Assembly (NCBI GenBank): GCA_027922465.2
Contig: BQMF02000420.1
Coordinates: 1-64,000 of the forward strand
Length of the DNA stretch: 64,000 nt
Reading direction: 5' to 3'
DNA from: Turritopsis dohrnii
Lineage: Eukaryota; Cnidaria; Hydrozoa; Anthoathecata; Oceaniidae
The notes beneath the pieces were generated by a model. The model was not told the DNA's origin. It ran no database searches and saw only the letters and a list, made by a program, of their open reading frames with translations. The position numbers were made by a program, and so were the translations under genes. Shown piece after piece: positions 31,920 to 43,478 of the stretch; position 1 is the stretch's first letter, and each line of letters starts with the position of its first letter.

Positions 31920-33850
31920 TGCCCCCGCAGCGAGCGTAAGCGAGCGAGGAGGCATAGTAGTTTCACGAGATAGGCGAATGTCAGTTCCGATTTTGTTCTT
32001 CATCATCATCATCATCTTCCAACTTTCGTGTTGACGTTACTCGGTGGAATACAATTAATTAGCTGACTTTGCTTTTTTTCCCGTTTCAAAGCATGGTACT
32101 GTAAGTGGAATGTTTTTTCGTATCTCTTTCCTAATTTATTATTATATTATACTATGTTATTTAGGAAGTTCGTATGCTAAAATTGCTTAGACATTTTTCA
32201 TATTACTTTTGTGTTGTTTTAGTGAAGTGAACGACTAGGATTTTGAGGCACAGCTTGAAATCTGAAATTTTGCCAACAACATTTTATTTTTGTATATGTT
32301 TTAGCTCTAAACAAGAGCCAGATGGCGCAAAACGGTAGCAGCAAGCAGCATTCTTTCGAAAGCACGACCAAAAATTGCCATAAAAAAGTAGTTAGTGTAA
32401 AGGGGTCTTATCGAATGTAAATGGGGTCTTATTAAGAAACGCCACCAGCAAATAATTTTCAAAACAAAGAAATGTACATACATGAGTTGAATTTTTTTAA
32501 AAAAAAAAAATTATAAGAGCTTACTTGTAAAAAAAAAATTGCGTCTACTTCGACAAATATTAAAAACAATAACAAAGATTCCATGGACTCAAGAAACCTT
32601 CCCAAAAAACTGCAATCTTTGAAATCTTTGATGCAAAATGACAGTTTAGATAGCTAACAAACTTTAGATGTAATTAAAAAGTTCGTTAAGATTGAACTAC
32701 CGACGATAAAAAATCCAAATGTTAAGCATTTTTAGTAAAAGTTACTGCTTACTACTTTTAACTTAAAGCCTTACCACCTAACATAAGCAATATGAAAAAT
32801 ATCCCTTTCTTCATGTATTATTAAGCGATAAAATATTAGAAAAATTTATTTGGTATGAAAAATTTATTTTATAATGTTTGCTTGATAAAACCTTCCAATA
32901 TTTTTAGACTGTGTTCCTTTGTGAGAATTCATATAATACTCTGAACGAAGTCACATTGACTGTTAAGCGTAGGCTAAAAACGTCCGTTTCGGCCGGAGTA
33001 GTAGTAGTAGGAGTAGTAGGAGTCCAAGGGTGTTTTAATACGGTATTCGCTTACGCTGCTACCGTAATAATCTTTCGTTCGATAAATTTTATTCAATGCA
33101 CTGATTTTTGGCAGATCTTGCCTTAAAAAGATTTTAATTGGATTTCTGTGTATGCAACAAAGCCTACAAATTGTCGTTCTTCGTGTTTTCCTTCTTTCTC
33201 CTCCATCCAAACCTGGTATGATCATGATCAATAAAACCTTCTTATATATTTTTCTTGTTTTTTATGTAAACTTTGGCTATTTTTTGAATGCACTGATTTT
33301 TGGCGGATCTTGCCTTAAAAAGATTTTAATTGGATTTTTGTGTATGCAAGAAAGCCTACAAATTGTCGTTCTTCGTGTTTTCCTTCTTTCTGTCCTCCCC
33401 CAAACCTTCTTATATTTGTTTCTTGTTTTTTATGTAAACTTTGGCTATTTCTTGTTTCGAATCAAAGTTTGAAACGCAGATTTCTAATGAATTTTTCGCT
33501 TTAATTTTTTTTTTGAAAAAGTTTTATTCTTTCTTTTTTGGCTCTTACAGAATTTCTTTAACAAATGTTTATCTTATTTTGATTATAAAATACGTAACCA
33601 TGGTTTCAGTTCACACATTTCTTTTGTTTGTAGCCAATACTTTCTGATATTACTTGTTAAGCCTTAATTACACTTTTTGAAAGGTATAAATTAGCATCAG
33701 TGTGACATAGGACCAAGAGATAACAAAAAGTAACAAAGTTTTCTTTGTTTTTGTTTCCGTTGCATAGCTTGCAATGTATAGCTTGCTGTGTGTACAAATT
33801 GGAATGCTTGAGAGCGGGGGCATTTTTACCTAAAGCTACATGCTAGTTAT
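31920..33850. mobile_element. GCGAGCG-type dispersed element, copy 1
   Basis: A 1.9-kb non-coding repeat that aligns colinearly with 43,364-44,605. It starts TGCCCCCGCAGCGAGCGTAA and near the other end has the complement GCGGGGGCA at 33,824-33,832; homology runs about 25 bp farther. Inside are a CATCAT repeat, AACTTTCGTGTTGACGTTAC and a duplicated 170-bp block (33,121-33,225 and 33,311-33,405; key word GCCTTAAAAAGATTTTAATT). No transposase. A non-autonomous transposon is likely. Confidence 0.65.
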
Positions 33851-34636
33851 ACTGTTTAACAGGGTGGATCTTTCTTGTATTTTTTATGTATATAGCTCTA
33901 TGCAGGCAATGGGACCGTTGCATGCGGCATATTGCTTTTACAACAGTGCTATCTATGTGTGCAATTATAGGCATGGGAAAAAATGAATTAGGGCTTTAAA
34001 AAAGAGAAAAATCAATTTTATAGGAAAGCAACGGTGAGAAACTCTTACATGTAGAAAACGCTATGATCTGTGGTGATGTTCTTTTACTATTCAATCTTAA
34101 GAAAAGCACTTGAATTCCAAGTTTCTTAAGCGAGTCTTTCAGTGAATGATCACGCAGCTAATAGCTTAAGAACAACGGACGAAAGACATGACCCCTGGAT
34201 ATTCTCTTGATATCCGGGAAAATAGGGTCAAAGGAAGGCTCTGCCCCTGCTAGGAGTCCATGAAGAATGTTTAATAAGGTTTACAGCTGAAAATACAGAC
34301 TGAGCTTAGTTTTTCGAAGGATTTTGTAATGAGATTCCATTGTTTGTAGACGTGATTATGTTACCACTGGAAATTCGATAAACTGAAAACGTTATTTGCC
34401 GCAATCTCGGTTTTCTTTCATTTCTTCCCTTAATAGGTCTGCTGTAACTATTAAATGGGAAAGCCTTTAAAGATAGGGTTCATTACTCACTTACATAAAA
34501 GGGAAGTCTACTCTTTAAATCGAAAAAATCACTTTTCGTTCTCGAGATATTGCCATCTAAAGTTTTTGCTGAAAATTTGATCTCCATGGCAATACAACCA
34601 TTCAAACAACTTAGTGCTACAACATATGTTTTTAGT
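33850..34636. other. Gene-poor spacer
   Basis: No gene or clear repeat seen. A weak similarity to 28,080-28,170 (around CCATGGTAACATGACGTC) begins near 34,530. Confidence 0.4.
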
Positions 34637-34751
34637 GATTTGATACCTGTGGGTGTTTGTCACTATACATACAAAATTCTGGCAGTATATCAATACAATT
34701 TCCTAAGTTATTTGAATGCTTGTATGTCAGCAATTTCTTCTTGAACATTTT
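34637..34751. repeat. 115-bp dispersed repeat (pair of 38,032-38,148)
   Basis: GATTTGATACCTGTGGGTGT to TTCTTCTTGAACATTTTT. An inverted copy lies inside the Harbinger relic at 38.0 kb, where it interrupts the transposase frame. Confidence 0.7.
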
Positions 34752-35216
34752 TGATGTCACGTTGCCATGGAGATCCAGTTTTAAGCAAAAACTTTGATAA
34801 CATAATATTTCGTGAACGAAAAAAGATTTTTATATATTTCCCCATAGGGCGAAATATATGTTAAAACCGGCATTTTCCTTCTTCATCATCATCTTCTCCG
34901 TTCACTTTTATAGTCGCGGTTCGGTATTGAATTTTCGCCTAGCCAAAGTAGATAAGAACAGAGGCTAGCCTACAGCACGCCATTTTTTTCAGTCAGTGCA
35001 GAGCAGATGAACAGTGGAAGATTTTTGTTTTTTTTCTGCTAGCTTTTAAAATGATTCAATAATAGATGAAACGTTAAATGATGGAAATGGATCGTTTTAG
35101 TTCAGTGTTGTCTTAAAAAAGCTTTGTAAAAACTTTTGAATGAACGTGTAAAAACCAGAAAAAATTGATGTAATGATGATGATATTTTGTTTTTGTTGAC
35201 AACAAACAATGTTATG

Positions 35217-35672
35217 GTGACTGGTTATTAAATGCTTGGAGCAGTAAACCATTGAAGCTGTGATTTCAGTGAAAGGGTGAAAATTCACTATTAAAAGCCA
35301 CGCTGAAGATTTATTTTTATGTTGCATCCTGGATAAATGTGGCCCAAACTGAACAAACACTGAAAAAGCACATGATGTATACAGCCATTAAAGGAAATCC
35401 TTTTTATATGGAGCACATCCAGTTCAATCAGTTTCTTTGATTCATAGATTACATCACAAAAACTGCAAGTACAAACGTGACTGGTTATTAAATGCTTGGA
35501 ACAGTAAACCATCGAAGCTGTGGTTTCAGTAAAGGTGAAAATTCATTATCAATAGCCAGGCTGAAGATTTATTTTAATTTTACATCCTGATATAATGTAG
35601 CCCAACTGAACTGAAAGCACGATGCACCAGCCACAATAAAGGAAACCCTTTTCATGTGGAGAACAACCAGTG
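35217..35672. repeat. 260-bp tandem duplication
   Basis: Two diverged direct copies with a period of 260 bp, starting GTGACTGGTTATTAAATGCT at 35,217 and 35,477. Shared words include GCTGAAGATTTATTTT and ATGTGGAG. No coding content. Confidence 0.75.
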
Positions 35673-36055
35673 TGTTAATTCAAAAAGTACATACAAGAGC
35701 AGCAAGTAATAAGAAGCAAAATAAGAAGTCAGAAACTACTTGCGTATAATATTTTAAAACACAGGATTGAGACACATAATAACTTGACAGAATCTGGTCG
35801 AGTGTGCTTCCTTGGATAGTCATTTAATCCAACAACAGAAACGTAGTTTGCTATGGATGAATTCCATGGTCACGTATACTGTTTTGATACTGTATATATC
35901 GTATATTTTATTTTGCAAAATTTAATATACTGTCAATTTTCCTGTACGAACAACGAACGCAAATCAAAACACAATACAAATGACAGTCTGTAAATTAAAT
36001 CAAGCTGGAACACGAACTTCTACTTTGAGCTATGTATATAGTGATTTGGTTATGG

Positions 36056-36542
36056 ATACCTTAAAGGTATTAAATTTCGCGGGTAGAAAATTTCGTGATT
36101 TTCGCGATAAAAATCGCGAAATTAAGTACCCGCGAAAAAATGTCCGAAACCAAAAATCGCGAAATTAAATACCCGCGAAATTTTCTACCCGAAATTTTAA
36201 ATTCGCCAAATTTTGCATTCGAAAATTTTTCTTAGATTTTCCCATGCATTCTTAGCAGAACTAATGCATTCTTGTGAAGGGGAGAGTAAAATAAACAAGT
36301 TAATTCAAGTTTTTTACTGTTTCAGTCTATTTCTGCTGTTTGTTATTGTTTTAGTTTCCCTTTATCGAAAAAAAAACACGAATTAGAATACCCTGAAAAT
36401 TTTCGTAAAACCGAAAATCGCGAAATTAAATACCCGCGAAAAATTTCCAAAGCCGAAAATCGTGAAATTAAATACCTGCGAAAAGTAAAAATTTTGCAAA
36501 CGCGAAATTAAGTACCCACGAAATTTAATACCTTTAAGGTAT
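36056..36542. mobile_element. 487-bp CGCGAAAT MITE, copy 1
   Basis: Ends are ATACCTTAAAGGTATTAAAT and ATTTAATACCTTTAAGGTAT, complementary and each itself nearly palindromic. Both arms carry repeated 'AAATCGCGAAATTAAATACC' words. The unique centre (ATGCATTCTTAGCAG...) matches copy 2 at 45,715-46,208, which lies in reverse orientation. Non-autonomous; the target duplication could not be fixed. Confidence 0.8.
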
Positions 36543-36759
36543 GTATTTTCACTACCAAAGTTTTTTTTTCCATTTGGGATTTATATATGGTCATTTTTAG
36601 CACAAAATAAACAATGAGGTGAACATATTTTTTTGAAGAGAGATGTTTATTCTGAATATATACTTGAACTATTCTGTCCTAATTTGAAATGTTACACGTA
36701 ATATTTGTTACTCAGAGATTTTGATTGCTTTTGATAGTTATTTGCTTACCGTATTCTCT

Positions 36760-37145
36760 GTAATAAGTGCGGCGCTTACAATTTTTTTTTGGAAATTAGA
36801 GGGGGGGGGGGGGGGGGCACTTTATTGAGAGGGGTGCTAATTGGAGAGGGGCGCTTATAAAAACATTTTGAAATGGTCATGCTAGCTGTGAACGAGGCAT
36901 TGCAATTGTAACAACTGTATAATATTTTCATGGCAACGAAATAAGATTTTTTACTTATAACTTAAATTTAGACATTTTAGTCTTCTGTTTCTATTATATA
37001 CAGAATTTTCGCTTTTTGTTCAAAGTTCTAATTACCACCCGGGCGCTTATAAATTTCTGAGTCTAGTCTAATTTCTGTCTAGTCACTCTACAAGCGCCCG
37101 GGAGAGGGACTCTTATAAAAATATTTTTGACTAGAAGGGATGGTT
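36760..37145. repeat. GCGCTTATAAAA repeat with 17-base G run
   Basis: Contains AGTGCGGCGCTTACAATTTT, 17 consecutive G at 36,801-36,817, and the reversed arm GCGCCCGGGAGAGGG. Related 'AATAAGCGCCCCGG' words occur at 50,695-50,830 and in the duplicated blocks at 10.9 and 14.6 kb. A diverged inverted-repeat transposon family. Confidence 0.45.
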
Positions 37146-37839
37146 ATTAGAGAAGGGGGGTGGTATCAAAATTAAGTTTAGCAATTTTATTTTCTTCTTT
37201 TGTACAGAAAACCTGTATACAAATTTGATTGTATAATGTTTGTAAGATAGTTTTGGCCGAGTTACAAAAGGCAAGTGTTCTGTTAAGTTACATTGTTTAC
37301 CCTTATTTTTTGGTATAAAGGATAGGAAACTTGTCAAGCTTCTGCAACAATAAAGATCATACATGATGAAATTGTCTTACACATTGATGGAGTTGTTGAT
37401 ATGCAGTTGTTTAAGGAGAAATATTAGTCGCATTTAGGTCTTATAATTTTTAGCTACGTGTCCATAGTAACTTCTCAGTCACTTTTTAACTCCACGGCAA
37501 AAAATTTTAAGAGAAACCTTATCATTTGACCGTGAACAACTTCATTTCATAATAAGTTCAAAGTAAGTTTTTCTGTGGTATTAAATTCAATCTTAGTATT
37601 AGGTTGATGGTACCTATTTAATGATACATTTTTTCTCATGGTTATCAATGTACACATAATAATTGATAAAATGTTTGCAACTTTGGGGAAATATATAGTC
37701 GCATTTTTGCGAATCTTGTTTGTAAATTCAAAAACTGACTTTCACCATTTTTGAAATTCTTCAAAATGGTGCAAAACCTTAATTTTGATTTTAAAATTAT
37801 AGAACTCCTCTTTAAGTAAGTAAGTAACGAACCAGAACT

Positions 37840-38400
37840 TTAATGGCCTTCCATGCGCAATGATGAACTTTTCCTCCCAATTCAGAAAGTCTCGATGAAT
37901 GTGAAGAACGTTTAACGTGGGTTGCCTTAAAGACGCTCAAATGCAACATCAGATGAGAACCCATTAGTCCTGAAGAACCGCTAAGTGCTACTCTGCCATA
38001 TCTCGCAAATGGCGATGTTACGACAACAACAAAAATGTTCAAGAAGAAATTGCTGACATACAAGCATTCAAATAACTTAGGAAATTGTATTGATATACTG
38101 CCAGAATTTTGTATGTATAGTGACAAACACACACAGGTATCAAATCACTATCAAATCACAACCCTGACGAGTTATTGCGTCGGCCAAAAATTACTTGGGC
38201 GCATCATTGAAGAAACTACTGCTGCAATATGGGATGCTTTGACTGAATAGGGATATCTTGATATTATAAAACAAGAAGAAAACTGGTTATCAGCCGCTCA
38301 TTCATTTCAGGACGACTGGAACTTTCTTCAATATCTGGCTTGTATTAATGGCAAACATGTTAGAATTCAAGCATCACACAACAGGAGCTAGTTGTTTTGC
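37840..38400 (+). pseudogene. PIF/Harbinger transposase relic
   Basis: Plus-strand frames give SLDECEERLTWVAL, then SPEEPLSATLPYLANGDV, then YCVGQKLLGRIIEETTAAIWDAL and WNFLQYLACINGKHVRIQAS. These are the ordered N-terminal, helix-turn-helix and first catalytic segments of Harbinger nucleases. Stops interrupt it (after DALTE and after the NRS near 38,390). The 115-bp repeat at 38,032-38,148 is inserted between the second and third segments. Confidence 0.7.
38032..38148. repeat. 115-bp repeat inserted in the Harbinger relic
   Basis: Inverted copy of 34,637-34,751, here interrupting the transposase homology, which indicates a mobile sequence. Confidence 0.65.
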
Positions 38401-40800
38401 AGTAACGAAAATTTTTCAGAACTTTTAGCTGTTTGCAATACATGTTAATTGTTGGCAATGGCTGATATTGGAGAGACTGGTAGACAAAAGTGATAGAGAG
38501 GTTGCCAATAGTAACATTGATTACTCTCAGTTTAAACGATATTTTTTTCGACAAGCTCATATTCTCGCCTTTTTTTCAATAGTCTTTTACACGCATATAC
38601 ATTGTTTGATAAATTAAAGATTGTTCCTCAAGCGCTTGTAGGGATGATCAATTACCGTAAAAAAATAATGTCACGCAACCTTTTCTTTTGTGGAAATACT
38701 TTTAAGTGGTTTTACTAAAGACTTACAAAATAACTGACCAGACTAGTCTTTCTTAACTGGCGCACTTTTGGCCTCGCCCAGGGCGTCAATGAGAAGCTTA
38801 TCTACAACATTGGTTCCTATTATCAGTTGAGTCTTCCCTTTCCCAGATAGGTATGGAGGAATTAACTTTGTCATCTAGATGAATGGCGATAGGGAAATTC
38901 ATTGTCATTTCCCTCAGAAAAATTCTGACACGCTAAAAATTTGAACGATGTTTGATGTTTATTGGTTGGTATATATGTCTTCCAGAAATCTTAACTCTTC
39001 ACACAATCTGCAAGCCACTGGCTTTACATATCCGAGATCTTGATTTCTGCAACTCATTTATTCTATGCAAATATTTTTTAAAGGAATCTGTTAAATTTCC
39101 CACTTCATACAAACATTTTAGCATCTCAGTGTTAAGAACACGACAAAAATATTTTGGTACTTGTTGGTTATACATCTGTACTGATTCTGTAAAGCATTTT
39201 TGCAGCAGCCACAACAGAAAAAGAAAGACAGAGGTACCGTAGGTGTTGTATATGACGAAGTGTCAAATTGAATCAATGGTTGCAAACTGTTAACTAAATC
39301 CATTACATCATCTTCTTTTCTACCTTGTTATTCATGGATCTTTGGAAGTCGCTATTGTTTAAAACAGCTAATGGTAAACATTGCTGGTTTCTTTGTGGCT
39401 GACGTCTTAGCAATTGCTATTCTTACTTTTTGAAACTCAAATCCAGGGGGCTTAATTTCAATGTTCAATGTGTTTAGAGGTGGGGAATACTACAAGACAC
39501 GTATGTATGACTTGCCCTCTCTATGACTTTTTCGCTGACCACTTGATATAGCAACACATGGTCGCATATGTACAAAGAAAACTAGTAACTATTAAGACAA
39601 GAAAGTGAACATAAAAAGTTGACGATAGTTCAACTATATGTTTTTCGTCAGAATTAGACTACGCATGCGTTAGGATTAAAATGACCCATTCTGAGTAAAA
39701 TATTGTATTGTTATGATAACCACCTGATTGAATGGAAGCACGGATCCAACCGAGAGATTGGCAAATCATATAATAGTAGATCCTTATGCGCAATAAATGA
39801 GTTGTAGAGGACATTTTTTATGGGCTTGTGTAATACAGACTTTCAACAGTGAATATATCTGCGTATGTTTAGAGGGAAATATGAAAAAATGATGCAATCT
39901 CAAGCAAACATTTTTCGAAAGTATTCTAGAATTAGTCTTTACAAAATCCCAAAACTTGATTTCTACAAGGATGATAGTCAAAAAATAATGAAACAAACAG
40001 TTGTCTTGTCGGATGGATAAAATGCTAATACAGACCCAGGTTCGGGTTAAATTGACAGAAAAGTCAAAATTATTCATAAGCTGCTTATTCATTTAAATTA
40101 TTTTATTAATTTGGTTATTTTTGCAATATTAAAGCTGGGTTTTAACTTTAAAACAACTGAACAAGGATCAGCGGCATATACAGCCAAGACCATGCGCAGA
40201 AATGACTCTGCAGAAGTACGTGAACAAAGTAACATTGAATTTGATAAGATTTATTTTGATTCAAGTAATCCGCCCAAGTCTAACGCCCCGAAAAACGATC
40301 CGCAGAGCATTGTATGTCACAGTACACGCAACTCATGCCGAAACAAACATCATTGCTTTTAAGTAAAAATCAAATTAATGCAACCTCATTCCCAGGCCTT
40401 CTTAGCATTTCAATACACACTATACGGTGATGCATTGCCTGATTATTTAAGATTAATATTTATAATCCTTTACCCGTTCATCTGCCAATCAAGTTAGTCT
40501 TTTCCCTTGCAGAGCCAGTAAGATTGAATTTATTTTAAGATTTAATTTCATTACAGTAATCCACTGCGGAAGGGAACGGTGAAAACAAAATACTAATGAA
40601 ATAGTTTAATAAGTAACTTGACTCTTACATCATTTGCTCAGACAAAAGTTTTAAGGTTTTCACCCAAACCTGAAACAAGAAGAAATTTGTCTATTGGGCT
40701 GTATTTATAAATCAATATTATTAAGTAAACGAATGCATGGAAACGAGGCCAAACGTGATCACCAGGCATTAATACTTTAGTAAAAGAAACATCTAACTCT
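38400..40800. other. Gene-poor stretch
   Basis: No gene supported. Minus-strand frames at 38,999-39,214 (KYLHRINELQKS) and a plus-strand one at 40,111-40,362 show no known motif. A foldback fragment (CAACCTCATTCCCAGGCC) is at 40,381. Confidence 0.4.
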
Positions 40801-40803
40801 TCA

Positions 40804-41703
40804 CTACTTGCTGGTGGGGACAATCACCTTTCCGACAATTTCTCGAACTATTGCGACAGTGTTATTATCGAACTTTGTTAAATCGCTGTGAAGGCTATCG
40901 ACGTACTTCCAACGAGCTCTAGCACCTTCTTTATATAACTCTTGGACTGCCTCCCCTTTCCTTCCTGATTCAATTTCACTGTACTTATCAAAGATTATAT
41001 CTCCTGTGACGGCATCGGTTACTTGTGCATGATATTTACGCATTGTGGGCTTCAAATCCGTGCCGATCTTATCAGCGTTGTCTAACTCTGGATCATTATT
41101 AGCAAACTCCAAAGCTTCAGCATCCGACTCATCATCGTCATCTTCGCTATCTCGTTTCCATCTGGTTTCGCATACCCCTTCAAATTCTTTCCAAAATGCA
41201 TATTTGACATCGCAAATTTTGACAGGCGACACCTTGTCGGTTCTCCACGGGTCCAACTCCCTTTCATAATTAGCTAGGGCTGCCAAATTTTTATTCAATA
41301 CGTCGTTGAATTCTGTCGTATACTTTTCTTTTTTAGCTGTATCCTTGTAATTTGTTGCTTTCTGGAGCGCAAGGAACGCCAAATGTGCCGACATCACTGT
41401 GAAGGTATTGAAGTACAAGCCATACTTGGCACGTCCATCTTCTTCAGTCATGCCCTCAACAGTGTGCCATTTTAGATCCTCACTTCTTGATGCGATGAGT
41501 TTTATAAAGTTCCGAAAACAAATCGGTTTTCGGTTTTCGGATTTTATGTTCGAACATCTCTCGTACTGCCGCTTCATGACTTGAACAGCATTTTCCAAAT
41601 TCCGAAGTTCCGATGCGGAAAAGCTGAAACCATACCATCGCTTGAGCTCTATGACAGCGTAGTACCAGATAGATTCATCTAAATCGATTGGAATATTGAT
41701 CAT
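40804..41703 (-). CDS. Intact 299-residue protein of unknown function
   Basis: The longest unbroken host-like ORF outside the transposons: ATG at 41,703, TAG at 40,804-40,806. It has no signal peptide and no clear membrane segment. The N-terminal half (IWYYAVIELKRWYGFSF...) has a run of charged helices. A central acidic stretch follows (SEDDDDESDAEALEFANND), then a basic-acidic tail (GRKGEAVQELYKEGARARW). An intron is not needed. AATAAA lies at 40,534-40,529, about 270 bp after the stop. I do not recognise the family. It may be a single-exon host gene, an accessory protein of an unseen mobile element, or a virus-derived ORF. The absence of stops over 300 codons in AT-rich DNA argues for recent selection or recent arrival. 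Confidence 0.55.
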   Translation of the reverse strand: MINIPIDLDESIWYYAVIELKRWYGFSFSASELRNLENAVQVMKRQYERCSNIKSENRKPICFRNFIKLIASRSEDLKWHTVEGMTEEDGRAKYGLYFNTFTVMSAHLAFLALQKATNYKDTAKKEKYTTEFNDVLNKNLAALANYERELDPWRTDKVSPVKICDVKYAFWKEFEGVCETRWKRDSEDDDDESDAEALEFANNDPELDNADKIGTDLKPTMRKYHAQVTDAVTGDIIFDKYSEIESGRKGEAVQELYKEGARARWKYVDSLHSDLTKFDNNTVAIVREIVGKVIVPTSK

Positions 41704-42113
41704 AATAACGTTAGATGTGATTTGGAGAAAACCCGAAGCCTTTTCCTATTTTATCAAGGTCCACATTTACGGTTACCGAACTCTAAATATATGCAGTTAT
41801 AAAGAACAAGTTCCAGTTCGAGCTTTTCAAAAATCGCTTGAGATTCAGCTAGTTTTTTTCGATTCAGTGTTCCTTCATTAACATTAGCTATGTCCTAAAA
41901 GTTTCCTATGCCCTAAAACCCAACACGAAAAAAAAAAAATGATTCTCATGATCAGCATGAGCATGATTAGCACCTCCATTTGTAATTCGTATAATTTTCC
42001 CACTTCGTCCCCAGACATTCTTACCTTTTTTTGATATTAATCGGAAAAACTACGGTAAATTCGGATTTCAACTCTCTGGTAATATAAATGTTTTAGCCCT
42101 GAAATCAAGCCCC

Positions 42114-42194
42114 AAGATGAAATAATGATCGCCAAGATGGATTAATGATTGTCAAGATGGAATAATGATCGTCAAGATGGAATAATGATCGTCA
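42114..42194. repeat. 20-bp minisatellite, four units
   Basis: Four direct units of AAGATGGAATAATGATCGTC with a few changes in the first two. Confidence 0.85.
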
Positions 42195-42229
42195 AAGTAA
42201 GAACAAATTAGAATGGAGAAAGTTTCATT

Positions 42230-42352
42230 CCACCGGGAAAGTTTGTCGATAAAAAATAACTGCGGAGGAGTAATGTGCTACAGAAATGTATGCGCAAATT
42301 CCATGAAAATGCACTTCATCGCAGTGACTTTTTGACGATTGTGTCCACTGGG
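42230..42352. mobile_element. CCCAGTGG-family MITE
   Basis: From CCACCGGGAAAGTTTGTCG to TTGTGTCCACTGGG, with the family centre (CTGCGGAGGAG and ATGCACTTCATCGCAGTG). A 123-bp copy with both ends. Confidence 0.7.
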
Positions 42353-42444
42353 ATAGAAAGGACCGCCAACTCAGATTGGACTTTAACGGTTCTTGCAAAC
42401 AAGTGTAAAACATTAACAGTATCAAAAGACATGTTTCTTTAGCA

Positions 42445-42542
42445 ATCACGAACCCAGGGTTTCTCGCCTTTTCGATATATGGATGGCGGCGAAGAATATC
42501 CGTATATCGAAAATGCAAGAAATCCTGGTTTTGAGGTTGGTG
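42445..42542. repeat. CCCAGGG foldback repeat
   Basis: GAACCCAGGGTTTCTCGCCT, ATGGATGGCGGCGAAGA, then the reversed arm CGTATATCGAAAATGCAAGA. A further copy of the family at 28,921. Confidence 0.65.
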
Positions 42543-43087
42543 TCTATAGGAAAGTTTCCATTAGTATTTCTTTGCTCGATGAGTACTGTATGATACAGCG
42601 GTAAATTTAATTCATCAAGTCCTGTGAGCATTTCATTCATTTCGCACTTCGAAATTGGTGGGAATCTTATGTAATTTGAATGTAAAAGAAAACGCTTAAG
42701 GGTTACTATAAAAATAAATCATCAGCAAATTGGTGTCCAGAAGGTTTTTTTGAAGACGCTTAGGTACTTTGAAATCTCCATTTATGGACTTTGAATTTGT
42801 TTTTAAGCAGAGAATGCAAATTTGTGACTAACTTTGAAAACTCTTCTACAGGGTGTTTCATAATGTTGGAAATGGAAATTTTAAAGCTGTTTTTTTAAAT
42901 GAATATACCGAATTTCAAAATAATTTTTACACCGTTGGAAAGCCATTTTCAAGTTTTTTCGGATAGTATATTTTTGTGAAAAATGAAAAAGTGGTTTTTG
43001 AAAAAATAAGGAAAATGTCTTGGAAAAATGTAATTAAATTTTAATTAAGATGAAAAAAACAAAAAAAGAAAATATTTTTGGAAACAA

Positions 43088-43150
43088 TAACAGCATTGAA
43101 ATTCGGTATATTTTTAATTAATATACCGAATTTCAATGCTGCTACTGTTA
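43088..43150. repeat. Long hairpin around ATATACCGAATTTCAATGC
   Basis: CAGCATTGAAATTCGGTATA is mirrored by TATACCGAATTTCAATGCTG about ten bases later, with a few more pairs outside. ATATACCGAATTTCAA also occurs near 42,902, so it is part of a larger repeat. Confidence 0.7.
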
Positions 43151-43363
43151 TCAAATCCCTCTTGTCAATAAGTAAATTTCCAATACCGTCACTTGGAAAC
43201 TCAGCTATTATATCAACCATCTATGAAAGGTAATAATACAATCTCAGCTAAACCATCCGCGTTTATTTTAAGCTACCAAATTGCACCTCATTCTCACATA
43301 TATTCTTATTGGTTTAGTAACGACATATTTTTATAGCTTTTTATGAATTAATTCATTGATTAT

Positions 43364-43437
43364 TGCCCCCGCAGCGAGCGTAAGCGAGCGAGGAGGCATA
43401 GTAGTTTCACGAGATAGGCGAATGTCAGTTTCCGATT

Positions 43438-43478
<41 letters not shown>

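Noticed and set aside
31920..33850. ORFs at 32,911-33,647
   Set aside because: Not conserved in copy 2 of the element at 43.4-44.6 kb; frames are AT-rich and repeat-derived.
36801..36817. G-quadruplex or regulatory G run
   Set aside because: A single mononucleotide run next to a decayed repeat; most simply a slippage tract.
42114..42194. CRISPR-like array
   Set aside because: Units are contiguous 20-bp tandem repeats with no unique spacers; a minisatellite in a eukaryote.
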